From contig JAYMTF010000906.1 of NCBI GenBank assembly GCA_036897485.1, forward strand, positions 1 through 28,439: a stretch of 28,439 bases of DNA, written 5' to 3'. Below the pieces are notes generated by a model. The model made no database searches, was not told the DNA's origin, and saw only the letters and a program-made list of their open reading frames with translations. Of the stretch, positions 19,862 to 28,439 are shown one piece after another. Position 1 is the stretch's first letter; each line of letters begins with the position of its first letter. The stretch is from Pelargonium nanum (taxonomy: Eukaryota > Streptophyta > Magnoliopsida > Geraniales > Geraniaceae). Both the position numbers and the translations under genes were made by a program.

Positions 19862-22799
19862 TCAAACTGTAAAAATCTTTCTCACTTTCTTCATCCTCCG
19901 GCGGCATATGGGACAAGTACCAGCTTCTTCTGCAATCCTGCAGAGTTAAGCATTTTGTTCTTCATGGTTACTTCAGTTGCAAGTTATCTTAAAGTGCATA
20001 ATGCAAAATCCAAGTCAATCTGCTCAATCAAGTCCATATAGCTAAAGAAACCAATTTTTCCTAACAAGTTTCATGTTTATGTTTGGTCTTTGAGGTTTAG
20101 ATATATTTACCTTGATCCGCACGTAAAACATGCAGCACAATGTCCACAAGGAAGGAAGAAGCAATCCCTCGGAGAATCAAAGCAAATAACACAAAGACGA
20201 GGGGGATTGTTGCTGTTTTCACCATCTATTGGAGGGTTTCCTTCGAGAGAATTTGGTGCAAGCCATTCGTCCAGATCCTCCTCATCGTGCGAGTTAGAAT
20301 CGTAGGATGAACCCCAACTTGAAAGATCTTCGTCTTTACGAGTAAGCAAGGGGGTACGTTCAGCTGCCATGTCCCCTCCTTGTGAGCTTGTTCCGTGTAC
20401 GTTATTGGGTTGCAAAATGTTGCACAATCTGAAGAACAGCAAGACCAGGACAGTCATCATTCCTGCAGCAAGCAGAGACAGGTTTTTATTTTTGAAGATG
20501 AACACCTTTTGTTTAATTGTTTCATTTCAAGATTGTGCAGCTGAAGAAACCTGATCCAACCACGTAAGTGACCCATCGCGGTCCATATGAAATTTTAACA
20601 TACAAGGGATCATCAGAAGTGACCTGAAACGTAGAAGGAAAGAAAATTCCTAATACAGTCTTGGATGTTGTTCAGGCTAAACAAAGAAGACTAAACTTTA
20701 AGCTTATGATCAGAGTCAACAAGTGAGTAGTGACGGTTTGGTACCTCCTCAGGACCTGGAGAAGTTAGGACAGCAGTGCTTTCCCTCAGAAGAAAAAGCT
20801 TCAAACTACAAAAATGGTTATTTACGAAGCATTTGTAATATGCCTGAGTGGTGTTGTAGAGGAAAGCCTTTATGGTGAACTTCAGCTGTACCTGTGCAGC
20901 GATCGATATAACTTCAGCTAGTGCTCATAAAGTGGATTGTTGAAACTAAGAAGCTATGTAATTGTTAGGATTTGTTTTGAGTAACTTACAACTAATCAAC
21001 CAAGTTCTTTCCATTTCGAATTATTGATGAATGATTGTTTTTTGGGTAAAAGAAAGTTTTAAAAAAATGTGGACTCATGGGCATGACAATCAAACAATTA
21101 AGCTGTATATAACACGACTACACATTTCACAACTATAAGTAAGTAGAATAAGCAGTATAGTGCATACACCTTGGTCTATAGTTGTTAAAAACAAAAGATT
21201 TTTTACAAGTCTACTAGAAAAAGAAAGTAGTACCGACAGTGTATGATGAGAGGACAGAGTAAAGAAAGTGAACATTTACCTCCACTTTCTCAGAGTTCAA
21301 GTTTCCCACTGCAATATAGTAAGTAGAAGACTTTGTAATTTCTTGCTGTATCTTTCCACTTCCTGTAAAGTAATGAGACATATTAGAATAGTCCAGCAAT
21401 GCCAATGAAACTAAAAGGATATGAGATTTACCATAAATTATATTCCAAGATAGAGTTGTATTAGGATATGATGGATCCTGTATCCACTCCTCGAGGCTTT
21501 CTCTGCCTGCAGTTGAGACAAAAATAAGAGAGAAGACAGAGATGAACAAAACAAGGCATTAGATACATAGCACAAACTAGCAAACAAACAATTTCATTCA
21601 CAAACAACTAGAATACAGTGTCTATAACATCATTTCTTTTAGTGAAACGGTATGCGATTTGTTACCTTGGGCAATCACTAGGGACAATGGTAAGGCATTA
21701 GGAGATTTTACTTCGTATGAAATGTCCATTTTAGATCCTTTGTTCAGGAAGTAGATCCACTCCTGCAACATAAGAGGATTCCAGTTTCATCACATTGGCT
21801 AGAGACTTAGAGAGAACGAGCGTACAACTGGTGCATCAGTATACATGATCGAAAGATCTACCGCAGAGTAACGTAAGTGAAAAATCTTAAGAGAACAAAA
21901 AAATAAAGTGGGAAAGATTCTGCCTTGTGAAAATTGACTGGTATAAATGGATCATGTGTTTCAGACCAGGTTGTTTCAATGTCTAGAGGTGGAGATTCAT
22001 AGAATCCATATAGCACTAGCCCGGGTTTTGTTGCATCTATTCTTTGTGCCTGTTTAAAAACTAAACAATATTATCAAGCAATAAAAGGAGCTACACAAAC
22101 TAAATTTAGAGTTAAAAGTCCAACTGAGAGTACAATGAAGCTCAGCAACTACCTTAATAGACTGCACAAATATTGGGTTAACCTTCACTAGCCGAGAACA
22201 ATTTGGTCCCAACTGTAAACTCGCAGATCCGTAAAACCCGAGAATCATAGTCATTGATGCTGCTGATGATGAAATGAAAAAAAAAGGGTTAAAGAAATGG
22301 AAAAGAGAAAGAGACAAGGTTCTATGAAGGCTGTGCTTGGTTTCCAATTAAAATTCTTAAAAGCTATAAATGTCAATACTTTCAATGAAGCAAATGAGAC
22401 TAAACTCAATTAAAAAAAATAAAAAAATAGGTTCAAAAAAGGAAAAGCGAGAGACAAGGTTCTCTGAGGCATTAACACAAACAGTTTGTGTTCAATATAG
22501 CAAAACCAGCAAGGATGTTGTGAATTGAACTGACAACACTAACCAAAGAACCAAAATGTGACAAGCACAATGAGGCAAGACCACACATCATCTCTAATCT
22601 CCGACGGCGACATGTTCACTCGATTCAGCAAACTAGAACTCAGCTGCTGTTGCTGCTGGTCATGCTGTTGTTGGTTGGTTCCATTGTCCTCATCTTGGTT
22701 TTGGTCGTCCTCTTCTTCTTGGACCTGAGAAATAGACGGCGAAGAAGAAGATGGAGCATTGATGGAGGCTGGAGATTGATTGTGCTCTGGTTCGTCCAT
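19862..22799 (-). CDS. APD: Membrane-anchored RING E3 ubiquitin ligase, APD family
   Basis: The encoded protein is 463 residues. Coding exons on the minus strand: 22799-22544, 22259-22153, 22049-21924, 21762-21666, 21506-21432, 21362-21280, 20891-20745, 20623-20551, 20462-20111 and 19937-19862. An N-terminal tail rich in Q, S and E (about 1-65) leads to transmembrane helix 1 (about 71-96), a luminal domain typical of the APD proteins (contains L-G-P-N-C-S-R, and E-W-I twice), helix 2 (about 314-337), an acidic cytosolic linker and a C-terminal RING. Probable zinc ligands are C412, C415, C427, H429, C433, C436, C447 and C450, an IAP/SP1-like C3HC4 arrangement. Arabidopsis APD1-4 are endomembrane E3 ligases needed for pollen mitosis. 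Intron 3 has a GC donor. For exon 2 an alternative acceptor three bases upstream (22262) would add one alanine. Family assignment is confident; which APD member it is remains unclear. Confidence 0.9.
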
Positions 22800-22800
22800 C

Positions 22801-22919
22801 CTGGAAACAGAACTCCAATTGATCAATGAATGAGCTTAAAAAACAAAAACCCAATTGAACTGTTGGATTAAAGAGGGAAAGAAAACGAACCCTAATCCAA
22901 ATTTCTCATCTTGTCTCAC
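22801..22919 (-). other. Probable 5'UTR intron of the RING gene
   Basis: On the minus strand a strong donor (ccag, then gtgagac) at 22919 and a pyrimidine-tract acceptor (tctgtttccag) at 22801 bound a 119-base AT-rich intron. The acceptor lies one base before the start ATG at 22799. The upstream leader (about 22920-23010) contains an ATG at 22947-22945. Leader introns often raise expression in plants. The borders are predicted from sequence only. Confidence 0.6.
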
Positions 22920-23010
22920 CTGGATAGATAGGGGAAGGGTCAGCCATTGGCAAAGCAGAGGTTTTTGAGATACAGTAGAGCTCACCAAGCAGTCCTCTGT
23001 TTCTCACTCT

Positions 23011-24228
23011 GTTTCTTTTTCTGGGAATGGTAGGTTTGTTCATGAAACATGACAGTTAGTTGCAAAATGTGACTTATAACTCGTTGACCAATGAGATGAG
23101 GACACGTGGTGGATATTTGAATGTTGTGGGACCATATAATATGACATGGCTTAAGATGATTGGCTTTGTAGAATTTTGATTTTTCTTGTCTTCTTTTGAC
23201 TCACAGTGTATAGAAACTTGGGTTATTGATTACAATTCAGATTAAACCTGCAACGACTCATTGAAATTGATCTGACAAATTCCTTCATTTTATTACAAAT
23301 ATCAGATATCTGATACAAAATCGAATAAATTTGATTCAAAATTCGAATTACCAACTCCAATTATGATGCAGTCGTAACCACATTTTATGTTTGTAAGTTG
23401 TGCTGATAGTTTAGTATTTTGTAAAATAAGTTAAGTCGAACATGACCTGGTTATCATGTGAGTTGAGTTACATGATACAAACACGTCTAGTTTATTAGTT
23501 TGTTTACATAATTATATTCAAAATTAACCGACAAAATCAATGAGTTAGACTTTATATGACACATTTCATTATATTTTACTAATTCAATTTATATAGGTCA
23601 CACAACTAATTAAATATTATCATGTTAAGCGGGTCAAGTGGATTTAACATGAATTTGACGTAATTAAATGAGCGAATTGTATTTGTCGTTATGATCACGA
23701 ATAGTTTTAGTACTCGTGTCATGTCTGTGTTTATGTTGATGGCATGGCTTGTCATCCTTAGAATGGACCAAAGATGAAAGTGACCAAATAATGAAAATAT
23801 TTGTCAACTTCAAGTGAAAGAATAATTTGTTTATATGGCGTCTATTATGTTATATAGCATGTGACTAATCATTGGGCTATTATTTAACAAATTTATTTAA
23901 TTTGGTAGTGACAATGAGAATAAAAGGCAACAGATATAGTTTGATTTTTTTTTTCTAACATAGATATTAAGCAATATTTTCATTCTAATTTCAATCTTTT
24001 GTCATTGATTTCATCTTCTTTTTTAAAATACATCATTGATTTCATCTTTGAAGAGGAACAATTTTGGATTAGATTTTAAATTGTTTACTTTTGTAGTCAC
24101 TTAATAGTTTTTTTTTTTTTTTTTAGATTATCGTAAATGAAGAAATACTATTGGTATTTCATATAAATAATAACCGAGAGTATAATTATTGGATTTTTAT
24201 GTGATTTCTATTTTTTTAAACTTCAGAT
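23011..24228. other. Spacer between the divergent RING and cyclophilin genes
   Basis: About 1.2 kb of mostly AT-rich DNA between two divergently transcribed genes. The left end carries the RING gene promoter (G-box at 23102). About 23400-23757 contains repeated cgtgtc, catgtc and gggtc-like words, such as gtcatgtctgtgtttatg, that resemble a decayed short hAT-type repeat, but I could not fix its ends. No gene is supported. Confidence 0.5.
23102..23109. promoter_or_regulatory. G-box/ABRE in the RING gene promoter
   Basis: The sequence acacgtgg (ccacgtgt on the RING gene strand) lies about 300 bases upstream of the RING start codon and roughly 100 bases before its likely transcript start. A CCAAT box is nearby at about 23088. 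This is the standard ABRE/G-box core bound by bZIP and bHLH factors; regulation by ABA or light is only inferred. Confidence 0.45.
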
Positions 24229-24395
24229 GGCCCAAAATCAAAATCATGCGTGAGCAAAAGCCCAAAGATAAATTGTCTAGTGGGCTCATATTTGCTTCAA
24301 AATAGTAATGGGCCTTTAAATAAGCCCAATGATTCTTGATCAAATAGCTGCTACGTGTTACATTCCTATTGGCAGAGGTGTGAGCTTACACGTCA
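24229..24395 (+). promoter_or_regulatory. CYP20-1 proximal promoter: site II motifs and UPR-like element
   Basis: Site II-like motifs occur at 24229-24234, 24259-24264, 24281-24286, 24309-24314 and 24323-24328, within 250 bases of the start codon, as expected for a housekeeping plant promoter. Closer in are TACGTG (24352-24357), an inverted CCAAT (attgg, 24368-24372) and acacgtca (24388-24395), whose complement TGACGTGT resembles the site bound by the ER-stress factors bZIP60 and bZIP28. That pairing would suit a gene for an ER-lumen folding enzyme, but exact ERSE spacing is not met. Confidence 0.55.
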
Positions 24396-24476
24396 GTCAA
24401 ATATATTTCCCGGAGTCTTCACTTTCAGTTGAGTACAGCACCGAGTCGCAGATTTGGAAGAGAAAGGTTCAGAGAA

Positions 24477-27400
24477 ATGGCATCGAGAAGATTGATCTCC
24501 GCTACGCTCCTCTTGAGCTTCGTTCTCCTCGGAACTGTAGCTCTCTCGCAGGTTCGACTCTCAGTTTTCGAAAATATGGCTTTGATCCATGAAATTATAT
24601 ATCAGTGAATCATTTTTTTTTGGTTTTGAATTTCGATCAACGATGCTGTTTTTAGGGTTTGCGAGAGTGTTTGGACCGTGGAGTATTGTTCCAAAAGATC
24701 CTCACGGGTTGAGTTATCGCTTGTTTGTATTCCTGAAATGGAATTTTAGATTGTATAGGATTTACTCGTGGTTTTGATTCCTGATTTTTTTTGCTTTAAT
24801 TTGATTTTAGATCTGCTAGGGTTTACTGGCGGTTTTGATCCTTGAATTCTTTCGTTTGCGATTGAGATTGGCTGTCAATGTTGCATAGACACGGGTATAC
24901 ACGACGGATAGTAACACACAATTTTTATGAAATTGTGGAGAATACGTACGATAATTTATATTTCTTTATTAGTTACGTCAAATCATGCTTGTCAATGTGT
25001 TTTAGAGTGTCAGATAGCATTCAGTCAATTCATTTTTTAGAAAAAAAAGGGAGGGATATGTAAATTGTCTGGCACATGTCCTCTATAAATATTAGGAAAA
25101 CATTGAGGGACATGTATCTGAAGAGTGTCCAACTGTCCGATACGTATTGGACACATGTACATTGAGAAGATGAGAGTGTCCATGCATTGTAGTTGGTGGT
25201 ATATTTGGCTTTGATTTTGAGTGCTTTGTTTGGTATGTGTATTATTTGTTATTGTGTTGTTATGTTAACTGTCAAGGTACCTATAAGTGGAAACTTATAG
25301 AACTTGTGTTGCACTTGAGATTGATTATAAGATCCAGGTTTTGTAATTTGGTTTTCTATGTCTCTGTTTGTGTGGTAATGTGATTAAGAAACTGATAACT
25401 TTGCTCAAACATTACACTGAAACAATTTGATCTGTAATTAGACATCAAACACTCTAGTTTGACTGTAAAACTAATTAAACTATCTGGAACTTAGGTTACA
25501 TTCGTGTTTGTTTTTACATTGATGAAATGATCAAGTTCTAAGCTGATGGTTTGTTATGCGTATCATCATTTATATGAAATGACATGGGGCTCTCTCTCTC
25601 TCTCTCTTCAGGCAAAGAAAAAGGGAGCCTCGAAAGAAATCACCCACAAAGTATACTTTGATGTTGAGATTGCAGGAAAACCTGCTGGTATGCTCTAATT
25701 AAACGTACCCAATATTAACATTATTATATTCTGAAACCTGTCTCTTCTTGAATGTTCTATATATCCGTTAGACTCTGTTTTGAAGGAAAACATTTTCGAC
25801 ACATAATTTTTTGTTAGAATGCTTCTCAAAGTACAAAGTTTTCTTTTTTCATTGGGTAAGAGTACTTCCTCTTTTGAAAATCTATTTTTTTTCCCTGAAA
25901 TCTGAGTCCACATTTCTTTCGACTGGAAAGGATTTTCTGTTGGCTAAGTTTCCCTGGACCCTGGTACACCAAACAATAGAAAATTCGAGAAAGTTTCCCG
26001 GAAAGTAATGTTCCCTGAAACAGATAGTGTGTAATTTATGCTATAAAACGCTCCTGTATACTAGGTGATACTGTAAGAGTGAGAAGTCAATGAATTTCTT
26101 TATTCCACTATAATACAGTCTTTAACTCATCATTCCTTGATAAATTTTACGCATGTCAAATTTATTTGTCTATTTAGTCAAAACAGCATTTTCTTTAAAG
26201 GTTTTAGTCCTGACATTCATCCTTATGAGAGATTTTACATTTGTCTTCAGGTCGCATTGTTATGGGCCTCTATGGGAAAACTGTTCCAAAAACTGTAGGT
26301 ATGTAACTCCCATATAATGTTGTGGACTTTATATTAGCATCCAACGTATTTTGTGCTCCTGTAGTCACTAATTTGTACCTTTTCTTTGGCAGAAAATTTC
26401 CGGGCACTTTGCACAGGTAGAGTTCTGATCCCATATCTACCTTAGAGCAATCCTATATTCATCCAGCTGCAAAATAGAGTTTCTGTTATAACCCTTCCAT
26501 GATTTATTCTACCAAATTTGTATAGTTGAGACTTGAGACACCATTTTAAACAATTGAGCTTCTAGTTTTGGAAGGCTGTAATAATCTTGAAGGAACCAGT
26601 AGAATTAAATGAGAAATTTTATTCAGGCTTAGGGTGGGTTTGCCCCTTTGTCTGCACTTGACCTACTAACTATCGAATATATGCTCGGAGCTAAATTTGT
26701 TTATTTATTTATCATTATTTCAGGGGAAAAAGGTATTGGTAAGAGCGGGAAACCACTCCATTACAAGGGGAGTGCGTTCCACAGGATTATCCCCAGCTTC
26801 ATGCTTCAGGGAGGTGACTTTACACTTGGTGATGGAAGAGGCGGAGAATCCATTTATGGTGAGAAGTTTGCTGACGAGAATTTCAAATTGAAGCATACCG
26901 GGCCAGGTATATCTGATATCCCTTTATTGTGTAACTAAATACTATCCTCCAAACCATGCATTATGCAGTAAATTAACATGAATACTTTTCTTCGCACAGG
27001 GCTTTTGTCAATGGCTAATGCTGGTCCTGACACCAATGGTTCACAATTCTTCATCACGACCGTGACAACTAGCTGGTAATTAAAAGCATATCAATACTAT
27101 TTCTTTAAGTCATATCTTTTCCCCTTCCGATGAGATTCTCTCAAGTGTGTTTTGTCGAGTGCAATTGCACAAATCTTATATCGCACATAGTTGTTAAAAT
27201 TTCCTATTCCTGATTCGAGTCGATTCACCCCCTAAACGATTTGATATCATCACTGAATCTCCATGGATTAGAATCGGGAGAGAATTGCCTGATTCAGCTG
27301 ATTACTCCCGCTTCTCGATTTGATTCTTCTAATTGGACTAGTTCACCTGATTCACATGTGTTGGGTCAAAAGAGGCCGGTGGTACAAAATCAGGTCAAAT

Positions 27401-27847
27401 CTGTCTCGACTCATATTGAGAAAACTTAAACTAAAAAAATTTCTAATATTATTTATATGTATCATATAACTCTTTCTAAAGGTTTTATGTGATTATACAT
27501 GAATCTTCCGATTCGATTCCCGATTCCGATTCTTAAAATTTTCAACTCCGAATCAACAACTATGATGGCACATATTTGTTCATTGCACTATGCAATTTTT
27601 CTATACTCACAACCATTCAACAATAGATAATATCAAAGTTGTCGAGCTGCACATGCCTAGAGTAAAATCAGGGCTAGGTGTACGACTAAAGCTGAATTTT
27701 GCATACAGGTTGGATGGCAGACACGTTGTCTTCGGAAAGGTGCTATCGGGAATGGATGTGGTGTACAAGGTCGAAGCTGAAGGCAGACAAGACGGCACAC
27801 CCAAGAGCAAGGTTGTAATTGCTGATAGCGGCGAGCTTCCTTTATAA
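24477..27847 (+). CDS. CYP20-1: Secretory-pathway cyclophilin, peptidyl-prolyl cis-trans isomerase (CYP20-1)
   Basis: The enzyme catalyses cis-trans isomerisation of X-Pro bonds in the ER or secretory pathway. Exons: 24477-24551, 25612-25687, 26251-26298, 26393-26416, 26724-26906, 27000-27075 and 27709-27847, giving 206 residues, close to Arabidopsis CYP20-1 (204). Residues 1-24 are a signal peptide, encoded almost exactly by exon 1. The single cyclophilin domain (about 34-206) keeps the active-site set: R95, F100 and Q103, the N-G-S-Q-F-F block (148-153), W161 and H166. The C-terminus S-G-E-L-P-L matches CYP20-1-type proteins; there is no classic KDEL-like tail. Exon 4 is only 24 bases. Introns 1 (1060 bases) and 6 (633 bases) carry repeat insertions. 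The start is the first ATG and precedes a typical signal. The Arabidopsis protein is reported to interact with a PP2A subunit (RCN1); that is family knowledge, not seen here. Confidence 0.96.
24881..25188. mobile_element. Possible inverted-repeat element in CYP20-1 intron 1
   Basis: The left end carries tgcatagacac, and the right end on the opposite strand reads tgcatggacac, a 10 of 11 match. The interior is rich in gtgtcc, ggacac and gacacg words, which form further partial complementarity. This is the look of a small non-autonomous DNA transposon. No clear target duplication was found, so class and borders are tentative. Confidence 0.4.
25590..25608 (+). repeat. (CT)n microsatellite at a splice acceptor
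   Basis: A pure run of alternating T and C immediately precedes the cag acceptor of CYP20-1 exon 2 and serves as its polypyrimidine tract. Length changes in such runs can alter acceptor strength. Confidence 0.8.
27186..27564. mobile_element. Short inverted-repeat element in CYP20-1 intron 6
   Basis: The ends catagttgtt (27186-27195) and aacaactatg (27555-27564) are perfect 10-base inverted repeats, and complementarity continues inwards (attcctgattcgagtcg against repeated gattccgattc words). The flanks atatcgca and atggcaca could be a decayed 8-base target duplication, which would suggest a hAT-type MITE. The element makes up more than half of the intron and has no coding capacity. Confidence 0.55.
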
Positions 27848-28439
27848 CTGCATAGGTAGTAATAATTGAAGTTTCGTCTCTTTGGTTTCTAGTTTTATTG
27901 CTTAATACGTGAGTACGTGACATAATTTAAGGTTGGCCGTAGTAGTGTATGCTTACACTAGTCACATAGGACATGGAAGTTACTATCTTTGGTTATCGAT
28001 AATTGAAAGAGAAACTCGGGAAGTTAATGATTCTGGTTTCTGACATGCTATTTAGCTGGGCTTAGTTTTATGCTTTGGAACAAATTCTTTTCTTTAGCTT
28101 CTGTTTTGGATTTTTTTATGCTTTTTTTACCCACTATACTTCATGCTGGATACTTTAGGGTTTGTGTGATTGAAAAAAAAAAAAACAGCTTTTATTTTCC
28201 AGATTTGTTTTATGTGGAATACTTAGAGAAATTAGAAAACTCGTTTAGTTCAATAAATTTCAAATTTTTATTTAGTAATCCGAACTTGAGCCTTAGGCTT
28301 GTTCAAACTCAAACAGAGTAAAAAAAGTGTATCCGAGCCAAAGGTAAGTTCATAAAAAATTGAAAAGTACAAAGGACAAAATAGTAAAAACACAATTTTT
28401 AATTATTTTTTGTATTTGAAACTAACTCCGTCTGTTAGT
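27848..28439. other. CYP20-1 3'UTR and downstream flank
   Basis: The first few hundred bases after the stop should be the 3'UTR. The rest is AT-rich, with A runs at about 28173-28185, and holds no supported gene up to the window edge. Confidence 0.55.

Noticed and set aside
21898..21923. Alternative reading of RING exon 3 extended to a GT donor 27 bases downstream
   Set aside because: It keeps the frame, but the donor gttctc is poor and the added residues interrupt a junction that otherwise reads smoothly into the next exon. Kept only as an alternative under the GC-AG finding.
1..28439. CRISPR array, prokaryotic operon, phage or organelle insertion
   Set aside because: No regularly spaced repeats, no polycistronic coding, no Shine-Dalgarno spacing; all genes have plant intron structure or plant-specific families.

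Overview
The window is nuclear DNA from a flowering plant, most likely a eudicot. The base composition is AT-rich, the genes are interrupted by many short GT-AG introns, and the intergenic DNA holds tRNA-derived SINEs and Stowaway-type MITEs. I cannot name the species. All five protein-coding genes belong to recognisable plant families, and nothing here looks bacterial, viral or organellar.

Layout from left to right. Positions 1-4818 hold no convincing gene; they contain a cluster of TGGGCC/T motifs and two full-length SINEs with 17-base target duplications. At 4960-7287 (+) lies an intronless CRINKLY4-related receptor kinase (CCR3-like). A spacer with an 85-base duplicated block follows. Two PI-specific phospholipase C genes (8836-11630 and 12519-16875, both on -) form a head-to-tail tandem pair. 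They are called PLC-A and PLC-B here; six of nine coding exons have identical lengths. After a 3 kb repeat-bearing spacer comes an APD-type membrane RING E3 ligase (19862-22799, -) with ten coding exons and a 5'UTR intron. It is divergent from an ER-type cyclophilin, CYP20-1 (24477-27847, +), with seven exons.

As single genes these are ordinary housekeeping or signalling functions: cell-surface signalling, phosphoinositide and calcium signalling, membrane-associated ubiquitination and secretory-pathway protein folding. They do not form an operon or a known cluster. The PLC pair is a local duplication; the other genes are probably neighbours by chance.

I did not find a new biological system. 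The points most worth a second look are: a consensus GC-AG intron in PLC-A where PLC-B uses GT; a second, weaker GC-AG intron in the RING gene; five ACGT cores packed into 102 bases of PLC-A's enlarged last intron; an out-of-frame overlapping uORF in the RING gene whose length depends on splicing of the leader intron; expanded MITEs of one family in PLC-B intron 2; and promoter-like TGGGCC/T clusters with no obvious gene attached.
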